64,000 nucleotides of DNA from Stemphylium vesicarium. Its lineage: Eukaryota; Ascomycota; Dothideomycetes; Pleosporales; Pleosporaceae. Shown here piece after piece: positions 9,958-22,059 of the stretch. The DNA lies in contig QXCR01000029.1 of the NCBI GenBank assembly GCA_004380135.1, positions 124,001-188,000 on the forward strand, written 5' to 3'. The translations under genes were made by a program, and so were the position numbers. Positions within the stretch are counted from its first letter, which is position 1, and each line of letters opens with the position of its first letter. The notes beneath the pieces were generated by a model. The model was not told where the DNA came from and made no database searches. It was given only the letters and a program-made list of their open reading frames with translations.

Positions 9958-10835
9958 GCATGAGCATGCGAGCTGTTGGTGACTGCGATCTCTGAGAGCG
10001 GGGGAGCCGTAGCGTAGTTGAGAACGAACATGAGAAGAGGAGGAACAGGTAGAGTATAGACTGGCTGGCTTAACACACGGGTAGAGGAGTCTTGCAAGGT
10101 ATCAGTGTAGACTCTACAGCGCAACGGAGGCTTGTTCACATGGCGGGTCATGGAACAGAACAGGCTGGATTTAATGTACAGGCGAGCTGTTGGAGCATAG
10201 TAGCTGGCTACTTTGCATGCCGTGACAGTTGGGGCCCCCTCTCTCCCTGTCCAACATGTACATCTACGATTACACAAATGGCGCGTGGCTTCAGCGCATG
10301 TACGATACTTTGACTGCGTTTGCGCAGCTTGCCCGACGCCAGCGTAGCTACGATACCCACGAGTAGAAGAATTTGGATTTAAGCAGCGAATTTAATGTGT
10401 AATCATTCTTTCATTTCTTTTTCTTTGCTTTGCGCGTTGTCTGGGTGATGTACATCTTCCGTTGACGAGAGCTTGACGTTCATATCACGGTATGGAGTTC
10501 ATTCAGCCAGTCAGTCAGTCACGCGGAGGAGGATGTTTCTGAACCGGTTCTTTCTTAGAACTACTACCTGCTTATTGGGTCGAGGCTTGAAGCGTGGTAT
10601 TTGTCTAGCAGTGCGATTCATGTCGAGCTGGTGGCTGATGACCGCAGGTTGAGAATCATGGTATACGCACTCGACATCCGTCACCATAACAACAAACATG
10701 ACGTGCAGTCATTCACTTCATCTCATTTCATCGCGCCTTGTCATAAAAAAGCATTCCACGCTCGCCAGTCCGTATATGAAACGCGCAAAAAGACACTCAT
10801 CATTCGTTACAAACGGAAAACAGCCATCCACCGCC
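9958..10835. other. Convergent intergenic region
   Basis: Nearly 900 bases between the 3' ends of the hypothetical gene and the first P450. Only short domainless open frames are present. Confidence 0.5.
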
Positions 10836-13031
10836 TTATTTCTTACTCTCTCCAATCGGCGTAAACACAACCTTAGCACTGGGCTTGGGCAGAATCGTAG
10901 AGCGCCAGGTGAACAGGCGCTTCGCCTCCGGGTTCACGAGCTCGCAGTCGTAGTTGAGGAGGACCTGGCCGAGGATAACTTTCATCACGGCTGAGGCGTA
11001 GAATCTGCCGGGGCTACAAGCAATTTCACATCCATTAGCAAACAATCCATAAACCAACTTTTGATCAACAAGCAAGACGGCGAACTAGAGCCCACCCGGA
11101 AAGAAGCCGGAAAGAAGGAAGAGGAAGGAAGGAAAAAGGGCCAACTCACCAAGCCATCCTGCCCGTACCCCAAACATGGAACGTCATATCAACATCGGTC
11201 AGTTTGGTTGGTTTCGGCTGCATGACATCAAAGGAAGCGTGTTGGGTCTCCAGACTAGCGATGAGCGCTGGGTCTGCGAAGCGGAAGCCGCTGAATGTGT
11301 TTGCTTCGGGGTAGTCGACGGGGTTAGTCATGATGGCGCGGACGGGCGTACAGAACCAATCGCCCACGTTGACGTGTGTGCCGTCTTTGAGGGAGAAGGG
11401 CTGGAGTGCTGAGCGGCGTGTGCTCTCTGTATTCGCGACGCCGTTAGTATGAATGATACATACGAAGTTGCCAAACGGCGGAGAGAGAGAGAGACTTACG
11501 TGACTCAACGGGCGTCAAGCGCGCAGATTCCTTGATAAAGCTGTCGAGGAGAGGGAGACCAGTTCCAACGCGCTCGAAATCAGCGTATTGCGCTTTGCAC
11601 TCGTCGCGTAGCGGGGTCACGTATTCGGGGTGCAGGCACAGGTCGTGGATGGCGAATGTCACCGTGGTGGAGACTGCGTGCACGGAGCCGAACCAAATGG
11701 CCATGAGTTCGTGGACTACGCGCTGAGGGGTCCATGGGGCATTCTTGGGAGATGTTTCCATGATCCATTGGATGCAATCAGCCTGATTGCGGTGTTAGTG
11801 CTATTTAGTAGTCTTCTCGTTGACTGGACATTACGTCGTAGCGGTACGTACGTGTTGAGGAACCTTTTGACCCAGCTTGGCGGCGTCGCGCTCGATGCAG
11901 CGTTCCTGCGCGATGGGCAGAAGCCTATTGAAGATGACGGCGTGGGACTTGAGTGTGCGGGCGATAATGCCGCCGACGATTGGGCTCAGGAAGCTGGGCA
12001 GCAAGCGCACGATTTCAGCGCATATTAAAGTCTCCTCGATGTATGCGAGCGCCGAGACCATGAACTGCTCATCTTTGGCTATGAAGCATGAGTATGTCTG
12101 CGCAGAATCTCTGCGGGGAGAAGTGGAGATACGCACCGAGATCCTTTCCGAAGAAAGACACAGCGTTCGATAATACGACCAGCTTCACAGTCATGTGATA
12201 AACATCAGATTGCTTCTTTCCTGTACCTCAGTGTAAGCTCGCTACTCCACATGGTCGCTAGTCGGATGTATAGTACCATTTATCACCGGGTGACCAGCAT
12301 GTAGCTCTTGGAACCTAGTCCGGATGATGCAGGTAAGATCAGGGAGGATCTTAGGCAGGTTGTTGGTAAGCAGGGTACGGAGAGCGCGGATAAACCCCAC
12401 TCCCTCGGTTCCGCGTCGGTCAAACCAGTTGAAGCCGTGCCTACAAACTGTCAATGGGTTACACAAAACATACATTGCTGACTAGGTAGTCGCATTGCTG
12501 ACGAATGGAGCTAGAATTCGACCTACATTGTGTACATGGGCTGCAGCATCTTTAAAGTCGTCAGCACAGCTAGAGGTCATGGATGGTAAAGCCAGCATAC
12601 CTGCTTTGATGCCGCCTGGAGCGACAGTACCGTATCCGGAGCATTGTCGATCTCTTTGATCTGCTTGGGATCGGACACATAAACGTAGCGGTTGTCGGGA
12701 GCAAACAACTCGAATGGTTTCCCATCCGCCTCGTCAAACGCCTTCTGGATAATATCCGGACCCCAAAAGAGGTATGCCCATGCTTGATACCGCTTGACGA
12801 AGGGTTTAAAAGTACGCTTCAAAAGTTGCGACGGAGAAGGCTAAAACCGCGCTATTAGTTTGGGGTTGTAGAAGACGAATTCCAAAGATGACCGAGACGT
12901 ACCAGCTGCCTGGCCACCAGTGCTCTGTAGCAAAGAAAGATAGACAAGAAGCCAAAGATGCTGCTCGCAGCATTGACCGCCAAGGGACTCAATGCGGGCA
13001 GCCGTATGGCTAGCAACTCCAGCGCGTCCAT
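10836..13031 (-). CDS. Cytochrome P450 monooxygenase (P450-1), nine exons
   Basis: Exons 13031-12903, 12840-12601, 12549-12527, 12440-12295, 12220-12137, 12078-11852, 11782-11500, 11426-11150 and 11013-10836 sum to 528 residues. The protein begins with a membrane-anchor segment (AASSIFGFLSIFLCY). The I-helix region is SVHAVSTTVTF, in which the usual acid-alcohol pair is replaced by a His-containing variant. ExxR is E368/R371 (KESARL), the region before the heme loop is FSGFRFADP, and the heme ligand is Cys470 in WGTGRMACPGRF. The Cys codon is split by the last intron. Met occupies the position before Ala-Cys that usually holds Arg, His or Thr. A microsomal P450 of fungal secondary metabolism is likely; the substrate is unknown. 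It is head-to-head with P450-2. Confidence 0.9.
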
Positions 13032-15786
13032 GGTGGTTGTGAAAAGAGCAGTCGAGGCGAAAGTTTAAAATTGGACCGAGCCAACTACTACTACTACGAC
13101 GACGTAGAACCAGGGAATTCGGCCGTGGTACATATACAATGGCACTATCTCTGAGACTGTCCCAGCTTCAAGCCTGATACGCCGAGTACTCGGTCGTAAC
13201 GACCCGTCGCAACATGGACAATGTCTCCATCGAGGCAAACTAGAGACATTCGTTAGTCTACTGTGCCGCCATTGTGCAGTGCGAGGCAAGCAACATCAGC
13301 CCATGCTACACAAGTTGCGTCGATACGTGTGACTGCCTACATGCCGTTCGGCTTCATTTTTGCGCCGTCTATCCAACGCATGTGAGCAATCGGCCATCGA
13401 TTAGCGCGGATGCGTAAGCCTAGCCATCCTAGAAGAGTGACGGTGACCGATGCAGCTGGCAAGAAACTGGTGAAGCGTCTTGCATCCATGTCGGTGTTGC
13501 AATTCCTGCTCGCCAACGGCCCGAAATCTAGCGCGCGTAGGATTCGGGGAAAACGGCTGGACATGGGAGAGGCTGCGGCTCTAATACATGGCCCCTGCGT
13601 GGCCGCGTGGGCGAATCCAACCGCATGGGGTGGCTTCCGCTTGCGTTGACGCCTCCGGTCGTCCTTGTAGACCCTGTCCCGCGATACGGCTACAGTGTCC
13701 CTCACTCCAGGGTTGATTGCTGTCAAAAAGATGCGGTATCATGCTGTTGGGCTTGCACTGCCAACCAGAAACCGCGGGTATTGCTTATGAATAGATATTG
13801 CGACAGCGCGCTTAAGTCGGGCCTTGGCTCATGTGGCGCCTCTCACTACCTCTGGGGCCGTACCTGATTGGAACAACAGGGGTTTGGCGAAGCTAGATCC
13901 GACGTCGGTCGTGAATCATGATCTGGACTTGTGCTGCAACTAGAGCCTGCTGTAGGCAAGAGCGCAAATACCGTTTCTTTCTGGCTCAAAATATATTAGC
14001 AACAAGTTTAGCCTAGAGAGTGACGCATACGCATCGCATTCTCGTTGCAAATCTGAGCCTGATGTGTATGTCGACGCCATATATTAACCGTTCAAAATGA
14101 TAGCGGGTGCAGATCCTCTAGATCCACTGCAATGACAAGCTCACAACTTCGTATTCTTTGTTGTTCTCAGACGTCTCGTATCGCGTTTTGCCTCGCATTC
14201 ATATGATGCTTAGGAACATCCGGCGAGACTCTAGTTTGACATGCGTACTACTGTACCATGCCCCTCCAAAGAGAGGAAATCCTCATGAAGCTGAGACTAG
14301 GATCCACCTCTCAGACCTTTCTAGGTCAAGATGCAGCATTGCTCCCACAAGTTTGGATGCTCACGAACTGGCTTACCAAGTTCCCGGCTTTTGAATTTGC
14401 TGGTAACATCTCCGCGTGCGTCGTACTGCAGTTGATATTGATGACGCAGGTGTAGTTGTTCAATCAGAGACGCGGCATGCCTTTAGCTATCGCCGGAGGT
14501 CCGCGGGTGCATGAGGTCCTGCAACAGTCAGGAACCCAGCAAGTGTTGGCGAGTGCTCACTAAGATGCTTGGAAAAAGAATGCATTGATGGCGGGTGAAT
14601 ATGCAAGCAATGACCCCGTTCGTTGATGCGACAGTCCAGTGGCAAGCGGCCGTAGTACGCCTCGGCACGTGCTAGCCGCCCACGAATCTTGGGTCAACGG
14701 CCAACCATCCCGAGAAAACAGCCAAAAGTCGAGATTCGCTGCATGTATAATCTCTGGCCCGATTAAAGACATTCTCTCCAATCGCGAAGCTGAGGAATAA
14801 TGCCGACGGAAAATACGTGTACAAATGGCGTGAGGATTCGTCCCCAGTTGCCACTAGCAATGCATCTAGGGCTTTCACATGCATTGGACATGCACTCTGG
14901 ATCGCCCAAGAGACAGGGCTATTTCAGGCAAAATCAGCAGTCTGTAAATAGTCAGAGCCGTTGGTCATAGTAAAACAATCTGATACTGTCACCACCTTGG
15001 CTCCGGACCGATCCGACCGCCAAGAGTCTCCTCATCGGGGCACATTTCGACAACGAGAACATCTGAGTGGGCTGTATAGGTTCAATCGGCAGTGATATCG
15101 CATGAACTTCTGGCTGACAAGCGAGTAATCTCGTGGTGGAAAACCCTACATCTATCCAGAAGCGGCAGTCAGCCGACCCGAGCCGTGTGTGGAGCCGCGC
15201 GGTTGGCGCACTGTCGAACAACCTTCCTCGAAGAGTGGGACTACTGCACCAGTTTGTGTCGTATGCATCATGCAGTGACTGCATTGCATGCTGCACTGCC
15301 CGAGCGGCTCAACTGACGGAAAAATAATGTCTTGCTTCGAATTGTGCATCGGTGGCTCGAGCATTGCCTGACGGGCAAACAGACCGCGGTAGACTGTTAT
15401 TGAGTTTGCTTTTGCTGAAACATCAACGTCGGTTGCAAGTATGAAACAAGGCCAGTTTTGTTCTTACGGGAGTTCGGGGTCCCCCGCAATTGATGTCGTG
15501 CTTGATGCAACGTGGGGACTATCGCGGCATTTGCCAGCCGGCGATAAGGAGACGAGGTGTAAGGTGCTATGCTGGTTAAGCGATGCATCCCGTTCTTTGC
15601 TGCACACAACCTTGCTATGCTGACGCGACCCACTCAATTCTGGGTTAGTGCAAACTGCTTCCGATAGGAATAGAATGATACCTCGTGTGTTGCAACTACT
15701 GCAGATGCCGCGAAAAATACAGCAGCCTTTAAGTGTTGTTGGAATCCAGTAATTCCACTTGCTCCCGTGGCTTCAAGCACCTGGAC
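13032..15786. other. 2.75-kb region between head-to-head P450 genes
   Basis: No gene is supported. Scattered open frames of 60-130 codons have no domain match that I can see. One on the minus strand near 13337-13486 begins MDARRFTSF and has a hydrophobic stretch (VTVTLLGWLGL) that could be a relic of a membrane anchor, but nothing P450-like follows. The region must hold both P450 promoters. Confidence 0.45.
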
Positions 15787-17638
15787 ATGGAGCTCATCAT
15801 CACACCAACTCAGGCCCTCGTGCCCTTGTCAGTTCTCTTCATAGCCTATCATGCTATCCGCGCGTTGTTCTTTGGGAAACCCCAATCGAAGCATTGGGAG
15901 CAGCTGCCAGTTGTAGGCCTCCAGAAAGGATGGCTTAACTGGGTATGGGCCACCTTGAAGTCTGTTCGAACCACCAAGGACTGGGCGTTTGAAGGCTATC
16001 GCAAGGTATGGTTTGCCGGAATGCTTGGGTATTGCTTACTCACCATGTCATTCACAGTTTGCCAGTGTAAACAGTCCCTTCATTTTGCCGAGTATCGATA
16101 GAGGCGCCATGATCATTCTCCCACCCCGTCTAATCAAGAAGGTTTATTCGCTTCCGGAATCGTCGCTCGACATCCATGCGACGCAAAGTGAGACCATCCA
16201 GACGAAATGGACAGTATGGGATAAAGAGGTAGCCGACAACGACTTCCAGATCAATGTCGTGCGTCACCAGATAACCAGGAATCTCGAGCATCTAACACCA
16301 CTAATGGCCGACGAATTGAACCGAGGCTTCGACCGATGGTGGGGAGAGAAGGGCGACAGTGAATGGAAGGAAGTCAAAGTGTGGGATGCTTGCCTGAAAT
16401 TGATTGCTGGTGCGAGTAATGGTGCATTCTGTGGCGCGCCACTCTGTGAGTAGAAGTAGCAAAAGAAGAAGAAGAAGAAGAAGAGGAAACTGATGCATCG
16501 TAGGCCGCGACGAAACTTTCTTGAACGATCTCCGGGACCACGCCATGAGCATTTTTGCTGGCGCCATGCTTATCAACGCATCGCCAAAGCCATTGAAACC
16601 CATCACAGGCTTTCTCGTCGGGTCAACCTGCTGGTATTTGCGACGAAAGGCAATGAAGGGCTGTTTGCCGTTTGTAAAGGAGAGACTGGATGCTACAGCG
16701 CAATTCAAGGCAAACCCGAAATGTGGATGGACACCCCCGGTAAGTTTTCTCTAACATCTCCAAGTTTCGAGCCATCTCGCTGACCCAGTACAAGAAAGAT
16801 GGACTTCAATGGCTCATCGACGAGTGCTATGCCGCGGCTGCAAAGGGAGACGCAGGTCAACTGGAACCGGAACGAGTAGCGCATCGTCTCTTGTTGGTGA
16901 ACGACATTTCGTTGCACTCAACAAGCTTTACTGTTCAAAACGTGATTCTGGACCTCTTTAGCTCCGACCCGTCCTTGGGATACGTCGATGCTTTGCGCGA
17001 CGAGGCTGCTTCTGTACTGGCCAAGTCAGGCGGCGTATGGACACGCGACGCGGTGCGAGATCTCAAACTCATCGACTCCATGATTCGGGAATCTATGAGG
17101 CTCAATCCCTTTGCCATTGTAGGATTGCCGAGAACAGTGAGTATAAACCTGGGTTTGAGTGAACGTAATTGACAAGGAATAGGTTGTACATCCAGAAGGC
17201 ATCCGGCTTCCCGTTTCGAACGTCCATGTTCCTCAAGGCACCATGATTGCAGTTCCGATGGAGCCAATCCACTATGACGAGAAGATCTACCCGCAGGCAC
17301 GCAGTTTCAATGCGTTCCGTTTTGCTGACCCAAACAACGTCAACAACATTGTCGATAGTTTCACAACCAAGGAAGAGCTCGAGGCTAGCAAGGAAAGTGC
17401 AAGTGAACGGAAGGCCAAGTCCACTGCTACACTCGACGACGCTTTCCTTGGATTCGGATTTGGGCGGCATGCATGCCCTGGGCGCTTCTTTGCGCTGAAT
17501 GAGATGAAGGTGTTCATAGCGCACATGTTGCTCAACTATGATGTCGAGCACATGGCGGTAAGACCGAAGCCGCTAGACACTGTTTGGCTGAAGCTTCCGC
17601 TACATGGAGGAAAGATCCGTGTACGCCGAAGGTCATGA
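15787..17638 (+). CDS. Cytochrome P450 monooxygenase (P450-2), five exons
   Basis: Exons 15787-16005, 16058-16445, 16504-16739, 16789-17136 and 17183-17638 give 548 residues. An N-terminal anchor (ALVPLSVLFIAYHAI) is followed by a typical microsomal P450. The I-helix region is NDISLHSTSF, the His-Ser/Thr variant also suggested in P450-1. ExxR is E382/R385 (RESMRL). The region FNAFRFADP resembles FSGFRFADP of P450-1. The heme motif FGFGRHACPGRFF carries Cys495. The shared features suggest both belong to the same P450 clan used in fungal terpenoid and other secondary metabolism (inference). Intron 2 contains an (AGA)n run. Substrate unknown. No backbone synthase is in the window. Confidence 0.9.
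16461..16486 (+). repeat. (AGA)n microsatellite inside P450-2 intron 2
   Basis: A purine-rich AGA run of about eight units between the GTGAGT donor and the TCGTAG acceptor of a 58-nt intron. Confidence 0.8.
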
Positions 17639-19303
17639 AGTAAATAGGTAGTAATGAGACACGTTCATGATGATCCTTCCTGTCGGCTTAGAAGGGCCTG
17701 AGACGTGCACAAAGGCTCAAATTGGGCGCGCGATGGTGGAGCAGGTGATCATTTGTGACTGCGTCTTCCGTCGCCGACTGCCTTTCAGTAGAATCATTGC
17801 ATTGGTTGCCGATAGATATATTCCAGGTATAGTTCTGAGCCTTGAGGTGCTCGCCGTAGCGAGAAATAGGCAAGGCGTGGGCCCGGGGGGATACATGTGC
17901 TCTTGAGCCTCGTGCGTTGTGAAATGGTACCCTTGTGTGAGCGTGGGGGTAATCTGGCCCAAGATTCAGCGTTCCTGACCTTCAGGTCGACATGAAGAGC
18001 GACATTGAGGGATCATTCTCGGAAACGTATAAAGCCCGAGAGAAACGGTTTACTCGGCGACCCATTCCCACATAGATTCCGTCATCAATACTGCCTTATC
18101 CTGTTGCGGGGGGCGCTGAGCGCCCGCGACCTTCCTGTCGCATCGTATTTCCCTGAGTACTCAGAGGCTGAGATTGCATCACGTTATTCTTCCAGCAGCG
18201 TTTGGTGAAGCATCCCAAAGCGACTCTTTAGCGATTGCGCGACGATTTGGGCCCTTCCGCGGTGAGAATCTGTTCAGGGGTTAAGCTGATTCCTGCTCTT
18301 AGACTTCCAGAACAGTTCCAGCACTGACGAAGTTGCGCTCGGCAGCTATATCACTCGGTTTGGCACTTGCAAAACTCGTGCTTGCCATGGCAGCGCGTTT
18401 CGCGACGGAGATGGGCCAATACATGCTGCTGCACGGCTACATTCGAGGGGTTAAAGTGAACTTGGACAGCCTCGGAGTCGCGTAATGGTATCTTCCTGGT
18501 ATGCGTCTGCTCGGACGGGGTAGGTGAGGACCAGATTAGATGATCTGGTCCCTGAGAAGCGGGGAGGAACGCCTGACGTAGTTGAGCTAAGCGAGAAGGT
18601 CATGGTGGGACAACAGCCACCGCAAACCAGATGCATGACGTATGCGTCAAGCCTCTCCTATCCCTCCCATCCATCTGCACTCATCGCGATCATGAAGCAC
18701 AAAGAAATAAAACTTGCTACAGGAAGGATAGGAAAGGTCTAACAGTTGCCATCAAGAGATATGTTAGGATAAGGCGAGTTTAGCTAGCGCAAGCTTAAGC
18801 CCGATCTAGAGAAACAGATGCCTTTGGCCGACTAAACTCCTCCAACTTGTTCTATTGATGATTAGGTGAGACCATCAAATATCTACATACAGTCTATTCT
18901 TTCTCAGAAGAAGCCTAGGTGATCAGGAGCCGTCTTGATGAGGGCAGGGCGATGTGATATTGTGGATGGCGCAGACATAGCTTTCTCATGAGGAAGTGAA
19001 GCAGCGGCTGCAATTAGCGTACGGGAAAGAGGATGACAGAAGACGACGTGAAAAAGAAACGACGTGAAGGAGAAAACTCAGAAAAGGAACACAGAAAGTG
19101 GAGAAGCACAGAGGGTTCAACAGCCCGAAGCGCGCTCTATGACGGCCTGGTCTCTGCCAGCTCCTACTCCCCCTTTTCGTCCAGTAGCGCAATGCAGGCT
19201 GTGACAAGACAGCAGTATAGTTGAAAGCGCAGGCACGTGCTTAGCTGACCTCCTCTGACCTTATCAGCCCGCGCCCGCTACTATTCGAGTCCGATCTGCA
19301 ATT
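17639..19303. other. 1.66-kb region without a supported gene
   Basis: Short open frames only, none with a domain. No repeat or transposon ends seen. Confidence 0.5.
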
Positions 19304-20236
19304 ATGTCGCTACTATCACTACCCAATAAGCCGCCTGCAACACGAAGAGCTGATGCAGTACGCCCTCATTTGCTACCAGCCCGACCGATAGCCCAACCCG
19401 TATTAGCCAGCCTACGACACAACAATTGGCCGAACAACTTGCCCCCGAAGCCTTCAATCAAAAGCAGTCCAGCATCAAATCCCGCACACAAGACCACTTG
19501 CGCATCTTCTTCCAGCGCGATGTTACGAATTTAGTGTCCACCTACCCCACCAAGCGAGAAAGTAGGCGCAGAAGCAACAGCGGAGAACACAACACCAAAG
19601 CGATCAGAGTACGATACAAAGACTGTAGAAGCGCTTGAAACAGGCGACTTGAGAATGCTCGAAGCTCTACAACAGTCCCGCGACACTAGACCGAGCCAAG
19701 GAGAAATAGACGGGACGCATACAGCGCAAAAGAAAGCGCGCATCACTAAGGAAGAGGTACATGCGGAAGAAATCAAACGACTCAAGAAGAAGTTTTGGCA
19801 GGAGAAGCGCAAGTCAAACCCTCATCACAGACCCCGTCCAGACTCTTTCATTCCGGCGGAACTCAGTGTAGGATCGCGCACGCGCTCGAAGATCAAACAA
19901 AAGCCCGGGGTGAGCAAGAGTAAGTGTTCTAGCGCTATCGCTTCCAAGGTCAGAATCTAACACCAGTATAGCATGCTTGAGAGTCTGCCGATCGGACACT
20001 TGAGTATACGCATGAGCATGCCGAGGAAACGGAAGGACAAGAATAGCCTCGCTGCAGACATGAAGAACCGTGCTGTTTGTCCCGACTACATGGCCTCTGA
20101 CAAATGGTGCAAGGGACGCTGCAATTTGTACCATCTTAAAGGTAGCGACTACGAGTATTTTGCTTTTATGAAGGAAATGCAAGAGGCCGCCGAGGCTGTA
20201 AGAAAGAGGAAGAAGGACCAGAACACTGAAACCTAG
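19304..20236 (+). pseudogene. CCCH-type zinc-finger/coiled-coil protein gene, apparently frame-broken
   Basis: Coding-like peptide runs through three frames. The first (MSLLSLPNKPPATRR) is followed by a coiled-coil-like LAEQLAPEAFNQKQ segment in a second frame, then by KRSEYDTKTVEALETGD onward back in the first frame. An excellent intron (GTAAGT donor at 19920, TCTAACA branch, TATAG acceptor) leads to a last exon whose good frame holds a Cys/His cluster, CPDYMASDKWCKGRCNLYH (C-x9-C-x3-C-x3-H), then a charged helix ending KRKKDQNTET. With this intron the exons do not join in frame, and an in-frame TAG falls at 19532-19534. Either the gene has decayed or the assembly contains indels. The domain layout matches the two loci just downstream. 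Confidence 0.45.
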
Positions 20237-20655
20237 ACTGGACGCCCAAATGAATGGAATAAGTCTTTATGCACACATCGAGTTGATATCCGGTACTCTG
20301 GATGCTTGAAATGATGCTAACATAACTCTTGGTGATAGGACTATGTACTAGCTATTATCTTGGGCTACTAGTGACTGCGATCCAACAAGGGAGTCAAAGT
20401 AATCGTGTAGTTCTTGTGGGAAATGCAGTACATGTGGATGACTACGACTTAACGCTTATCTACAGTACGGCGGAGTATTCGGAATACGAGTCAATAGCTC
20501 CTCGCTATCATCGTGATTCTGCAGGCTGCTCGTCAAGCAGCGAAATACAGCTAGGGGGAAAAGTACAAGCGCTCAAAATCTCCTATACAGCAAGTACAGG
20601 TACACCCGCGTCTTGGAAACGGTAGCTAGGAACATCCTTAGGCCCTGGCTTCGAA
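20237..20655. other. Convergent intergenic region
   Basis: About 420 bases between facing zinc-finger loci. No gene seen. Confidence 0.5.
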
Positions 20656-20914
20656 CTAATCCAACTCTCGAAGACCCTCCAGCTCGTCCCGGCAATTACT
20701 CATGTGCTTCAAGTGTGCAGTCCTTACCGCCCTTACACCGACTATGCTTCGCGTAGCGGAAGCATATCTTCTTCTTGAGCTCGAGGGCCTCGGGCGCGTT
20801 TGCGATACATGACTCGTGGGCAGAAGTGTTGTTCTGCGGCTTTCGGTGGAAGGCGAAGACGCTGTCGGTGAGAGTGGCTGCCACGCCATCGCTGTATTTG
20901 TCAGAAGGAGCCAT
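20656..20914 (-). pseudogene. CCCH-type zinc-finger fragment
   Basis: An open frame starting MAPSDKYSDG at 20914 ends in ICFRYAKHSRCKGGKDCTLEAH (C-x8-C-x5-C-x4-H), close to the C-x8-C-x5-C-x3-H zinc finger, and stops one codon later. A coding-like tail (MSNCRDELEGLRELD) continues in another frame to 20656, which suggests a one-base shift inside or just after the finger. It lies directly downstream of a coiled-coil gene on the same strand and may once have been its C-terminal domain, since related loci on either side combine coiled coil and finger. Confidence 0.4.
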
Positions 20915-20934
20915 GAGATATAAGAATTAATGAC

Positions 20935-21627
20935 TTAATCGGCCGCCTTCCTCTTGCTGGGAACCCAATTAGGCTCTCCAGCTTGTTTGTTCATGGACTT
21001 TAGTACGTTGAGCTCCTTCTCCAACTCGGACACCTTGGCGTGACTTGCGCGCAACATGGCCTTGTAGTCGTCTCGCTCCGAGATCATTCCTTCAAGCTCT
21101 TGTTTCTTATCGTTGAGCTCCATGTGCAGCTCGTGGGTTGTGTCAATTGTGCCCCCGCTCATTGATTGGGCTTCCGCGAGCTCCTTGGCGCACTTTTCCA
21201 GCTTCTTCTTGTTCTCTTCCTGCGCAATGCGGCTGGAGTGGTGGGCGATGAAGAGTTCTGAAGAAGGTCAGTTGAACTGGTTCTATAGCTCGAGTACCAT
21301 GGTTTCCGTAGGGGTACCGGTCACTAGGCGTGATAAAGTGCGGATGGTTGACTTCTGTTCATCCATGGTCGTCTTGGCGTTGATTTCGGAGTGAAAGCGA
21401 ACAGCTTCATCGATCTCCTGATGGCGGCCACTCTCTGCTTCGTCGAAGGCTTTGTTCCAGGCGAGCTGTTGGTTCTGACACTCCTCTACCTGGTCCTCTA
21501 GAGTCTTGATTCGGTGATGTAGCGGTTTGTTCGTGTTCGCAATGAAGTCATCAAGCTGAGCTCTAGTTAAGGTGAGCTGATCTGGTGAGCCGCGCTGATC
21601 CAAGGTCTGATTGGTGATGTTCTTCAT
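20935..21627 (-). CDS. Coiled-coil protein, probable truncated member of the zinc-finger family
   Basis: Exons 21627-21318 and 21257-20935 (60-nt intron) encode 210 residues. The composition is that of a long coiled coil (LHHRIKTLEDQVEECQ, KKKLEKCAKELAEAQ, KVSELEKELNVLK). It ends KRKAAD with no zinc finger; the CCCH fragment begins 20 bases after the stop. The start MKNITNQ is chosen because the upstream in-frame extension to 21864 looks like leader sequence. The donor is GTACCC, a weak match, but the frame is restored exactly. Function unknown; family resemblance to neighbouring coiled-coil/CCCH genes is inferred from architecture. Confidence 0.5.
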
Positions 21628-22059
21628 CCTATCCTGATTGGTTCGCTGAGGTAAAGAAGCGTTGGTATTGGAGGATCGGCGAGTCAAGTGTTGTGTCTGG
21701 AATACCACAGTGGTTACTGCTGTGTTGAATGGTCGCGGCCAGGGTGAGAGAAAGTATGTGGGTGGAAAACGGTAGAAAATAAAATTGCCGCGCTGGAGTG
21801 AGAATTTGTAAACAAGAGAGCGTCGGGTGAGTGACCGTGCGCGAGTGAGAGCAGCTAGGGCCAATAACGGGTGACCGCCGTCACTTCTGTGTCATACCCC
21901 TTTGGGCATTTGCTCTCACATGCGCTACATCCGAGATATTCCAGTCCTGGTGAATCCTTATCCTGCTTTTCACGTGAGGCCAAGTCTTCGAAGAATGTCA
22001 TATGACGTGAAATGAGATTTATCAACACTCTCTCTTAGGACTGCTAAGATGAGGGCAAT

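Noticed and set aside
13337..13726. Minus-strand open frame with a hydrophobic N-terminal segment resembling a P450 membrane anchor
   Set aside because: No downstream P450 motifs in any frame; could be chance.
20640..20670. Short stretch resembling a tRNA B box (AGTTCGAAGCC on the minus strand)
   Set aside because: No matching A box or cloverleaf around it.
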